The notes under the pieces: generated by a model | What the model saw: only the letters and a program-made list of their open reading frames with translations | Databases searched by the model: none | Told to the model about the DNA's origin: nothing | Translations under genes and position numbers: made by a program | In this document: one piece after another, positions 14,680-21,318 of the stretch | Numbering within the stretch: position 1 is the first letter of the stretch | Layout: every line of letters begins with the position of its first letter | Origin: JAOBAU01 sp034667465 | Lineage (GTDB): Bacteria; Acidobacteriota; Thermoanaerobaculia; Gp7-AA8 | Direction: 5' to 3' | Length of the DNA: 21,803 nucleotides | Assembly: GCA_034667465.1 (NCBI GenBank) | Contig: JAXDJV010000028.1 | Coordinates: 1 to 21,803 of the forward strand

Positions 14680-15375
14680 ATGCCGCAGACTCCGCACGTC
14701 GAGCGGCACTTCACCGCCAGCGCGATCGTGCGCGACACCGTGATCGGCATGGCCGACGGCCTGACGGTGCCGTTCGCGCTTGCCGCAGGTCTGAGCGGCG
14801 CGATCGCGCAGACGAACATCGTCGTCACCGCCGGCCTCGCGGAGATCGCGGCCGGCTCGATCGCGATGGGACTCGGCGGCTATCTCGCTGCGAAAAGCGA
14901 CGCCGAACATTACGCGGCGGAAGAGCGCCGCGAGCATCAGGAAGTGAAGGAGATCCCGCGCGAGGAGATGAAGGAAGTCGCCGAGATCTTCCGCGACTAC
15001 GGACTCGCCGAAGACCATGTGAAGGCGGTGGTCGAAGCGATGACGGAGCGGCCGAAGCAGTGGGTCGACTTCATGATGCGCTTCGAGCTCGGACTGGAAC
15101 GTCCCGATCCAAGTCGCGCGCGGACGAGCGCCGCGGTAATCGCCGGCGCATATGTCGCGGGCGGATTGATCCCGCTCGCGCCCTACATGCTGTTCAGGGA
15201 CGCCGGCCTCGCGTTGAAAGTGTCAGTCGCCTTCACGCTCGCCGCGCTCGCAATCTTCGGCTACGTCAAAGGCCGCTTCACCGGCTCGCGCCCGTTCCGC
15301 AGCGCGATGCAAACGACGCTCACCGGCGGCCTCGCCGCCACCGCCGCCTTCCTAATCGCCCGCGCCATCTCGTAA
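14680..15375 (+). CDS. VIT1/CCC1 family transporter (iron/manganese)
   Basis: A 231-residue membrane protein of the vacuolar iron transporter family. The first-helix signature RDTVIGMADGLTVPFALAAGLSGA carries the conserved Asp, followed by the GSIAMGLGGYLAAKSDAEHY helix. Residues about 75-130 are a charged cytoplasmic segment rich in Glu and Met (REEMKEVAEIFRDYGL, WVDFMMRFELGL), matching the metal-binding domain of eukaryotic VIT1. Three further membrane spans follow (about 148-168, 178-196 and 208-230). It likely exports or sequesters Fe(II) or Mn(II) using the proton gradient; the specific metal is not readable. The TAA stop (15373-15375) is the outer end of a repeat element. Confidence 0.9.
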   Translation: MPQTPHVERHFTASAIVRDTVIGMADGLTVPFALAAGLSGAIAQTNIVVTAGLAEIAAGSIAMGLGGYLAAKSDAEHYAAEERREHQEVKEIPREEMKEVAEIFRDYGLAEDHVKAVVEAMTERPKQWVDFMMRFELGLERPDPSRARTSAAVIAGAYVAGGLIPLAPYMLFRDAGLALKVSVAFTLAALAIFGYVKGRFTGSRPFRSAMQTTLTGGLAATAAFLIARAIS

Positions 15376-15413
15376 AGTCAAAGATTGGGGTCACATCTGA
15401 CAGTTTGACTTTA
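15373..15413. repeat. Dispersed palindromic repeat, copy 2
   Basis: A 41-bp element with 10-base inverted ends (TAAAGTCAAA and TTTGACTTTA). The reverse complement of 15387-15412 is identical to bases 1-26 and 15446-15471. Its left end supplies the stop codon of the VIT1-type gene. With copy 3 it forms a larger inverted pair, separated by about 31 GC-rich bases. A hairpin with a terminal T-run could terminate transcription. Confidence 0.85.
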
Positions 15414-15444
15414 GGGTACGGCTACGGCGGGCGTGGGCGGCGTC

Positions 15445-15484
15445 TAAAGTCAAACTGTCAGATGTGACCCCCTACTTTGACTTA
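15445..15484. repeat. Dispersed palindromic repeat, copy 3
   Basis: A 40-bp element in opposite orientation to copy 2, with inverted ends TAAAGTCAAA and TTTGACTTA. Bases 15446-15471 match bases 1-26 exactly. Its right end supplies the stop codon of rfbB (15482-15484, minus strand). Copies 2 and 3 together fill nearly all of the 106-base gap between the convergent genes. Confidence 0.85.
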
Positions 15485-16510
15485 GCGCGCACCGTACTGT
15501 TTTTCGTAGTAGGCCTTGAACTCGGCGCTGCGCTCTTTGATGGCGCGCCACCATGACTCGTTTTCGCCGTACCAGTGGATCGTCTTCTCCAGCGCTTCGT
15601 CGAAGTTCGTCTCGCAGCGGAAGCCGAGCGTTTCGAGCTTCGTCATGTCGATCGAGTAACGGCGATCGTGACCTTGTCGATCGGCGACGCGTTTGATCAG
15701 CGAATCGGGCTTGCCGGTCCGCTCGAGGATGCGCTGCGTGATCTCGCGGTTCTCGCGCTCGTTGCCGCCGCCGATGTTGTACGTCTCGCTGTTCGTGCCG
15801 TGCTCGATGAGGAAGTCGATGGCGGCGCAGTGATCCTCGACATACAGCCAGTCGCGGACGTTGCGGCCATCGCCGTAGAGCGGCAGCGGCAGATCATCGA
15901 TGGCGTTCGTGACGAAGAGCGGGATCAGTTTCTCCGGGTACTGCCACGGCCCGAAGTTGTTCGATGCGCGGGTGACGATGACCGGCAGTTCGTACGTCTG
16001 CGCGTACGCGTACGCCATCCGATCGCCGCCCGCTTTCGACGCCGAATACGGATTGCGCGGATTGAGCGGATCGGTCTCTTTGAACGAGCCGCTGTCGATC
16101 GAGCCGTAAACCTCATCGGTCGAGATCTGGATGAAGCGCTTCAGCTTCGGCGCATGCTTACGCGCTTCTTCGAGCAGTACGAGCACGCCGTGCACGTCAG
16201 TCTCGATGAACGTGCCGGCTTCCATCAGCGAGCGATCGACGTGCGTTTCCGCGGCGAAGTTCACGACGACGTCGACACCGCTGCCGTCGACGCCTTCGTA
16301 TGCGCGCGCGACGTCATCCGGATTGGCAATGTCGCCCTGCTGAAAGCGGTAATTCGCCGCGCCTTCGTACTCGGCGAGGTTCTCGCGAATGCCTGCGTAC
16401 GTGAGCTTGTCGAGGTTTACGACCTGGGCGGCGTCGCCGTATTTGTTGAAGATGTAGCGGATGAAGTTCGAGCCGATGAAGCCGGCGCCGCCGGTGACGA
16501 GGTATCGCAT
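15482..16510 (-). CDS. rfbB: dTDP-glucose 4,6-dehydratase
   Basis: Converts dTDP-glucose to dTDP-4-keto-6-deoxyglucose, the entry to dTDP-rhamnose and other deoxysugars of surface polysaccharides. A 342-residue extended SDR enzyme: NAD-binding TGGAGFIGSN at the N-terminus, NFAAETHVDRSL, the active-site triad STDEVYG with Asp-Glu, the catalytic YSASK Tyr/Lys pair, RASNNFGPWQYPEKLIP, GDGRNVRDWLYVEDH and the C-terminal RQGHDRRYSID. All catalytic parts are intact. No other rml genes are beside it. A short membrane ORF ends four bases upstream on the same strand, so the two may be cotranscribed. The stop codon lies within a dispersed repeat. Confidence 0.96.
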   Translation of the reverse strand: MRYLVTGGAGFIGSNFIRYIFNKYGDAAQVVNLDKLTYAGIRENLAEYEGAANYRFQQGDIANPDDVARAYEGVDGSGVDVVVNFAAETHVDRSLMEAGTFIETDVHGVLVLLEEARKHAPKLKRFIQISTDEVYGSIDSGSFKETDPLNPRNPYSASKAGGDRMAYAYAQTYELPVIVTRASNNFGPWQYPEKLIPLFVTNAIDDLPLPLYGDGRNVRDWLYVEDHCAAIDFLIEHGTNSETYNIGGGNERENREITQRILERTGKPDSLIKRVADRQGHDRRYSIDMTKLETLGFRCETNFDEALEKTIHWYGENESWWRAIKERSAEFKAYYEKQYGAR

Positions 16511-16514
16511 GGGT

Positions 16515-16685
16515 TTATCCGTTCCTGTTCGTGTTTTCGGCGATCCTCTCGAGGAGCTCGATCATCCGCCGATTCTGCTCGTCGACTCTTCGCTGGGAAG
16601 CCCGCGTCGTTTGCATCCAGCTCCAGCAGAGAAATGCGATGGCGATGGTTGCGAGGACGAGGACGATCGGGATGAGGATCGACAC
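16515..16685 (-). CDS. Possible 56-residue single-pass membrane protein
   Basis: A short open frame, GTG at 16683-16685 to TAA at 16515-16517. The translation starts with a hydrophobic stretch (SILIPIVLVLATIAIAFLCW, about residues 2-21), then a Lys-free basic/polar helix with heptad-like Leu/Ile spacing (RRMIELLERIAENTNRNG), which suggests a membrane anchor plus short amphipathic or coiled-coil tail. It ends four bases before the rfbB ATG. No clear Shine-Dalgarno is seen, and the GTG start is a weak choice; in-frame sequence stays open a little upstream. I recognise no family. The TM-plus-helix design and tight spacing to rfbB favour a real gene. Confidence 0.5.
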   Translation of the reverse strand: MSILIPIVLVLATIAIAFLCWSWMQTTRASQRRVDEQNRRMIELLERIAENTNRNG

Positions 16686-16731
16686 GGCAGCGGCGGTTTG
16701 TATCTCACCGCACCGTAAACTGCAACCCGCC

Positions 16732-17565
16732 GTGACCTACTGGAACGAGCTCGAACACCATACCGACGTATCCGCCACGTGGATGGCGCATCCGCTCGTG
16801 CGGGCGGAAATCAACCGTCGCGTGAGCGGCAACCCGCATCTCTGGCCGGCGACGGCGCTCCGTCACTGGCTCGGCGAGCGCGCTCCACTCCACAGAGTTC
16901 TGAGCATCGGCTGCGGCGCCGGAGGCATGGAACGATCGCTGATCGAGGAACAGATCGCGACGCATGCGACCGGCATCGACATGGCGGAGAACGCCGTCGC
17001 CGAGGCGCGGCGGCTGGCGGACGGGATGCCGATCGACTATTTGGTGACCGACGCGCGGGAGTATCTGCGCGCACATACAGCCGCATTCGATGCGATCGTG
17101 TTTCATCAGTCGCTGCATCACTTCGACGCGCTCGATGAGCTGATGGAGCTCGTCTCAAACTCGCTGCGCGCCCGCGGACTGCTTTACCTCGACGAATACG
17201 TCGGCCCCTCGCGCGACGACTGGCCGCTCCGGCGTCTCATCGCGCCGAACCTCGCATATCGCCTCCTGCCGCGCGAAGTGAGACGACCGCATCTCATTCG
17301 CGCGCCGATCAATCACGAAGATCCGACCGAGGCAATCCGATCGGGAGAAATCGTCGAAGCGGTCGAGCGACGATTCCGCGTCGTGCACCGGCGCGATTAC
17401 GGCGGCAATCTGTTGGCGGTCATCTATCCGAATTTGCGGCGGCCGGACGAAGGATCGCGTCGCGAAGTGTTGGACGCCGCGGTCGCGCGGCTCATCGCGA
17501 TGGAAGGCCGGTTGCTGCGATTTGTGCCATCATTCTGTACAGTGCTCATTACAGAACGCCGGTAG
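16732..17565 (+). CDS. Class I SAM-dependent methyltransferase
   Basis: A 277-residue protein with a Rossmann-type SAM-binding core: motif I VLSIGCGAGGMERSL (about residues 55-69), an acidic residue ending the second strand in ATGIDMAENAV, VTDAREYL, and motif IV FDAIVFHQSLHHFDALDE, followed by LRARGLLYLDEYVGPSR. The substrate is unknown; the C-terminal third (RRDYGGNLLAVIYPNL) is not diagnostic. I start at GTG 16732 (translated MTYWNELEHH). The frame is open back to 16531, but that part overlaps the minus-strand small ORF, and its translation does not look like protein. Divergent from the small ORF and rfbB by 46 bp; a glycan-related role is only a guess from position. Confidence 0.85.
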   Translation: MTYWNELEHHTDVSATWMAHPLVRAEINRRVSGNPHLWPATALRHWLGERAPLHRVLSIGCGAGGMERSLIEEQIATHATGIDMAENAVAEARRLADGMPIDYLVTDAREYLRAHTAAFDAIVFHQSLHHFDALDELMELVSNSLRARGLLYLDEYVGPSRDDWPLRRLIAPNLAYRLLPREVRRPHLIRAPINHEDPTEAIRSGEIVEAVERRFRVVHRRDYGGNLLAVIYPNLRRPDEGSRREVLDAAVARLIAMEGRLLRFVPSFCTVLITERR

Positions 17566-17613
17566 TCAGAGAGTGCGGCCGCGTGGCCGCGCATTGCAGG
17601 AGATACGGCACCC

Positions 17614-19902
17614 GTGTTTCCGGATCGCGAAGAAACGGACCCGAGCAATCCTCGGGCTCGGCTCGAGGCCATGGGTGCCGAAATCGGGCGGCGCCGGCAA
17701 CAGCAACGCGCGTTGGCGGAGCTGGGCCAGGCGGCGCTCACAGGCATCGACGGCGAGATGCTGATCGGGCAGACGTGCGCGCTCGTCGAAGTTGTTCTGT
17801 CGACGTCGCACTGCACGATCGTCGAGCTGGACATCGGCGGAGACTGGCGGTTGCGCGGATCGATTGGAAGCAACAGCAGCTTCGATCCCTGCGACGACGG
17901 CAGCGAATCGCACAACTCGCTGCTTCGCTTCACGATCGACAGTCCCGAACCGCTCGTCTTCGACAACCTTTCCGCGGAGCCTCGGTTCGACGGGCGGCAC
18001 TGGCTCGATCACCACGGCGTGGAGGCGGGCGTTTCGCTGCACATCCCCGGCCGCGATCGAACGTACGGCGTCCTGAACGTCTACAGCGACGTGCGCCGGC
18101 ACTTCGCCGTCGACGAGATCGAATTCCTCTCCGCGATCGCCGACATCACCGGCTCGATGCTCGAGAGTCTCCGCGCCGAAGAGGCGCGAAGGATCGCGGA
18201 GCGCGGTCGCGAAGATGCAGTGGAGCGTTTCCGTGCGCTCGTCGAGAACAGCAGCGAGGCAATCGCGGTGGTGGACGCGCGCGGACGCTTCATCTACGCA
18301 AGCGCGGGAACTCGTCGCGTCCTCGGTTACTCTCCGGAAGAGATGACCGGGCGCAATTTCGCGGAGCTGGTTCATCCCGACGAGCTCGATTACGCGCGTC
18401 GGCGCCTTCGCGATCTGCTCGGCCGCAAAGGATCCGAAACCGAGGGCGAGTTGCGGCTGCTGTCACGCGACGGCGTGTGGCGATGGACTGAAGGGACGTA
18501 CAAGAACCTCCTCTTCGACGCCACCGTTCGAGGAATCGTCATCAACTATCGCGACATCAGCGCGAGAAAAATCGCCGAACAGCAGCTGGAACGTCTGGCG
18601 TATCGCGACAGCCTCACTGATCTGCCCAATCGCTTTCTGTTCCACGACCGAGTGCAGCACGCAATCGATCAGGCGCTTCGCCGCCAACGCGGGCTCGCCA
18701 TCATGTACATCGATCTCGATCGCTTCAAGATCGTGAACGACACCCTCGGCCACTCCGTCGGCGACAAGCTGCTGCAGGGAGCGGGACAGCGCTTCGGGAC
18801 GATGTTGCGCGCCGGCGACACTATGGCGCGCCTCGGCGGCGATGAGTTCGCGATCCTGCTGCCGGACGTCGATCGCGCCGAGGACGCCGGCTTCATCGGA
18901 CGCAAACTCCTCGCGGCCATGCGGGAACCATTTCACATCGATGGTCACGAACTTCACATCTCGGCGAGCATCGGAATCAGCATGTATCCGGGCGATGGCG
19001 AGGACCTCATCACGCTGCTAAAAAATGCAGACGCCGCGCTGTATCGATCGAAAGAGCTGGGGCGAAACGGAGTGCAGCTCTTCGCGACGTCGATGAACGA
19101 TCGCTACCGAAATCGCCTCGAGCTCGAGCTGAGCCTGCATCACGCCATCGAGCATGAAGAGTTCGAATTGCACTACCAGCCGATCATCGATCGCAACTCG
19201 CGATCGATCCGCTCATTCGAAGCGCTGATTCGCTGGCATCGGCGCGATGAGACGCTGGTCATGCCGTCGGAGTTCATCCGGCTCGCCGAGGAAACGCGGC
19301 TGATCATTCCGATCGGCGAATGGGTTCTGCGCGACGCCTGCCGGCAGATGCGCGCATGGCGTGACGAAGGTGTCGAAGGATTTCACGTCGCCGTGAACCT
19401 CTCCGCGCATCAGATCGCGCAACCGAACTTCATCTACACCGTTGATGCGGCGATCCGCGACTACGGTCTCGAGCCATCGGACATCGAACTGGAAGTCACC
19501 GAAAGCGCGGCGCTGCAAAATCTCGAATGGACGCTGAGCGTGCTCGATCAGCTCAAATCGCTCGGCGTGCGGATCGCGGTCGATGACTTCGGCACCGGAC
19601 AGTCATCGCTGGTTTATCTCAAGAGGCTGCCGCTGCACACACTGAAGCTCGACCGCGAATTCATCCGCGACATCGGCAACAATCCGGATGACGCGGCGAT
19701 CCTCTCCTCCATCATCCACCTCGGGCACAGCCTCAATCTCTACGTGATCGTGGAAGGCATCGAGACGCAGAGCGATCATGCTGTCGTCGCCGCGCATGGC
19801 TGCGACGGAATGCAGGGCTATCTCTTCGGACGGCCGATCGTGGCGAATGACGTCCCGGCGCTCCTGCGGAACTTTCGCTATTCGGAGACCAGCGCGGCAT
19901 GA
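17614..19902 (+). CDS. GAF-PAS-GGDEF-EAL c-di-GMP signalling protein
   Basis: A 762-residue cytoplasmic protein that could both make and break c-di-GMP. Order: GAF-like sensor (about 30-185), PAS (about 202-320), GGDEF (about 325-490), EAL (about 500-755). The cyclase site GGDEF (408-412) is intact, and an inhibitory I-site RAGD (399-402) sits exactly five residues before it. The phosphodiesterase site also looks intact: EAL with Glu536, Asn595 in AVNLSA, Glu627, DDFGTG (657-662), Lys678, Glu714 in VEGIET and Gln734. Both activities are therefore possible. The start is GTG 17614, with AGGAG (17598-17602) upstream. It overlaps the following response-regulator gene by ATGA, which suggests a shared signalling unit. 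Confidence 0.94.
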   Translation: MFPDREETDPSNPRARLEAMGAEIGRRRQQQRALAELGQAALTGIDGEMLIGQTCALVEVVLSTSHCTIVELDIGGDWRLRGSIGSNSSFDPCDDGSESHNSLLRFTIDSPEPLVFDNLSAEPRFDGRHWLDHHGVEAGVSLHIPGRDRTYGVLNVYSDVRRHFAVDEIEFLSAIADITGSMLESLRAEEARRIAERGREDAVERFRALVENSSEAIAVVDARGRFIYASAGTRRVLGYSPEEMTGRNFAELVHPDELDYARRRLRDLLGRKGSETEGELRLLSRDGVWRWTEGTYKNLLFDATVRGIVINYRDISARKIAEQQLERLAYRDSLTDLPNRFLFHDRVQHAIDQALRRQRGLAIMYIDLDRFKIVNDTLGHSVGDKLLQGAGQRFGTMLRAGDTMARLGGDEFAILLPDVDRAEDAGFIGRKLLAAMREPFHIDGHELHISASIGISMYPGDGEDLITLLKNADAALYRSKELGRNGVQLFATSMNDRYRNRLELELSLHHAIEHEEFELHYQPIIDRNSRSIRSFEALIRWHRRDETLVMPSEFIRLAEETRLIIPIGEWVLRDACRQMRAWRDEGVEGFHVAVNLSAHQIAQPNFIYTVDAAIRDYGLEPSDIELEVTESAALQNLEWTLSVLDQLKSLGVRIAVDDFGTGQSSLVYLKRLPLHTLKLDREFIRDIGNNPDDAAILSSIIHLGHSLNLYVIVEGIETQSDHAVVAAHGCDGMQGYLFGRPIVANDVPALLRNFRYSETSAA

Positions 19903-20276
19903 CTGAACATCGAGCTCGCGTGCTCATCGTCGATGACGATCCGGCGATCCGGGAGATCGTCGCGGCCATTCTCGCGCGCGAACGGATTCTCACTGATGTC
20001 GCCGCTGACGGCGAGACAGCCATCGCGCATCTCGATCGCAACGCATATGACGCGGTGCTGCTCGATCTGTCGATGCCGCGACCAGACGGCAGGGATGTGA
20101 TCCGGCACATGCACGATCACGGCATGCAGGCGCCGGTCATCGTGATCACGGCTGCCGCGGATGACGTGCGCGATCTCGATTCCGAGATCGTGCGCGTGAC
20201 GATGACGAAGCCGCTCGCCCTGCAGGATCTTCGCGACGTCGTCCGCGCCATCCTGCGAACGACGAAGACCGACTGA
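19899..20276 (+). CDS. Single-domain response regulator
   Basis: A 125-residue CheY-like receiver: VLIVDDDP acidic pair, phospho-acceptor in VLLDLSMPRPDG, VIVITAAA switch region, and the conserved Lys in TMTKPLAL. It has no output domain. The ATG overlaps the stop of the GAF-PAS-GGDEF-EAL gene (ATGA), so the two are translationally coupled; the receiver may regulate, or be regulated with, that protein. No histidine kinase is in the window. It converges on the cytochrome oxidase genes with only 12 bases between stops and no terminator structure that I can see. Confidence 0.93.
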   Translation: MTEHRARVLIVDDDPAIREIVAAILARERILTDVAADGETAIAHLDRNAYDAVLLDLSMPRPDGRDVIRHMHDHGMQAPVIVITAAADDVRDLDSEIVRVTMTKPLALQDLRDVVRAILRTTKTD

Positions 20277-20288
20277 CCTGCAGTTCGC

Positions 20289-20621
20289 CTAGTAGAGCGA
20301 CCAGCTGCGCGTCAGGTAATCGGCGAACGTCAGCACGAAGAGCACACCCAGCCAGAGAAACGAGCCGATCACCACGACCCACGTCAGGCGTGTCGAGTGG
20401 ATGACGTGCATGAAGAAGAGGATGACGAGCGTCGCTTTGACGGTCGCGATGAAGAGCGCGATCGGGGTGTTCCACATGCCGAGGTCGTAGCGCGAGGCAA
20501 CGACGGTGAGGATTGTGCCGACGGCCAGCGCGAAGAAGACGAGCAGGTATTGCCACAGCGGCGTGATGTGATGCGTCGGAGCGTGGTCGCTGTGGTGATC
20601 GTTGACGCTGATGTCAGCCAT
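20289..20621 (-). CDS. Cytochrome c oxidase subunit IV (prokaryotic type)
   Basis: A 110-residue membrane protein with a His-rich N-terminus (VNDHHSDHAPTHHITP) and three membrane helices (about residues 23-43, 53-75 and 80-102), the layout of the small bacterial oxidase subunit IV (CtaF/COX4_pro). The motif TVKATLVILFFMHVIHS is typical. I start at ATG 20619-20621, which overlaps the ctaE stop as ATGGCTGA (8 bases); GTG 20630 would add three residues. It has no catalytic residues and probably stabilises the complex. It is the last gene of the visible cta operon. Confidence 0.9.
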   Translation of the reverse strand: MADISVNDHHSDHAPTHHITPLWQYLLVFFALAVGTILTVVASRYDLGMWNTPIALFIATVKATLVILFFMHVIHSTRLTWVVVIGSFLWLGVLFVLTFADYLTRSWSLY

Positions 20622-21318
20622 GGTGTCCACCCGCGGAGTGAATGAGATAGAGGAACGGGAAGAGGAAGATCCAGACGATGTCGACGAAGTGCCAGTAGAG
20701 ACCCATGATCTCGACTGGCGCGTAGTATTCGGGACCGAAGTCGCCGCGCCACGCGCGACGGATGAACCACAGCAGCAGTCCGGCGCCGATGACCATGTGG
20801 ATGGCGTGCAGTCCGGTCATCGTGAAGTAGAAGGTCATGAAGAGCTGGACCTTCGGCGCGAGCACCGGATTCTCGTGCCACGTGAACGTCTGCGCTCCGG
20901 GGAAGAGACCTTCGTGGAAGTGAACGGAGTATTCGTAGCCCTTCACGCCGAGGAAGATGCCGCCGAAGAGCAGCGTGAGGACGAGCATCACGACTGTTCC
21001 GATCCGCTGCCCGAGCTGTGATGCGCGAACGGCCAGCGCCATCGTCAGCGAGCTGATGATGAGGACGATCGTGTTGATCGCGCCCATCTTCCAGTTCTGC
21101 AGCGACGCGGCTTCTGCCCACGCTTCCGGGTACATGATGCGATAGATCCAGTAGGCGCAGAGCACGCCGCCGAAGAAGAGGATCTCCGTGGTGAGGAACA
21201 TCCACATCCCGAGCGTCGATGCTTCGTGCTGCTGCCCGAGATCCTCGAAGTGATGCTGGAGGAACGGGTGATGCGGATGCTCTTCGTCCGCGTGCGCGTG
21301 CAGAGACGTGTCAGACAT
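20614..21318 (-). CDS. ctaE: Cytochrome c oxidase subunit III
   Basis: A 234-residue subunit with seven expected membrane helices. Seen: STLGMWMFLTTEILFFGGVL in the first helices, the conserved Glu of MTFYFTMTGLHAIHM, and the final YWHFVDIVWIFLFPFLYLIH. The N-terminus is His-rich (HAHADEEHPHHPFLQHHFED), like the neighbouring small subunit. Subunit III supports proton uptake and stability of the aa3-type enzyme. The ATG overlaps the ctaD stop as ATGTCTGA (8 bases), and the stop overlaps the next ATG in the same way, so translation is tightly coupled in this operon. Confidence 0.95.
   Translation of the reverse strand: MSDTSLHAHADEEHPHHPFLQHHFEDLGQQHEASTLGMWMFLTTEILFFGGVLCAYWIYRIMYPEAWAEAASLQNWKMGAINTIVLIISSLTMALAVRASQLGQRIGTVVMLVLTLLFGGIFLGVKGYEYSVHFHEGLFPGAQTFTWHENPVLAPKVQLFMTFYFTMTGLHAIHMVIGAGLLLWFIRRAWRGDFGPEYYAPVEIMGLYWHFVDIVWIFLFPFLYLIHSAGGHHG

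Noticed and set aside
16531..16731. In-frame N-terminal extension of the methyltransferase.
   Set aside because: Sequence is not family-like and opposes the better-looking small membrane ORF; GTG 16732 gives a normal methyltransferase N-terminus.
17533..17556. TTCTGTA/TACAGAA inverted repeat near the methyltransferase 3' end.
   Set aside because: Seven-base arms within coding sequence with no T-run; could be chance.
17575..17590. GCGGCC/GGCCGC hairpin before the GGDEF-EAL gene.
   Set aside because: Six-base GC stem in GC-rich DNA and no T-run; weak evidence for a terminator or operator.
17583..18491. A 302-codon frame overlapping the start of the GGDEF-EAL gene.
   Set aside because: Arg/Ala-rich out-of-frame reading without motifs.
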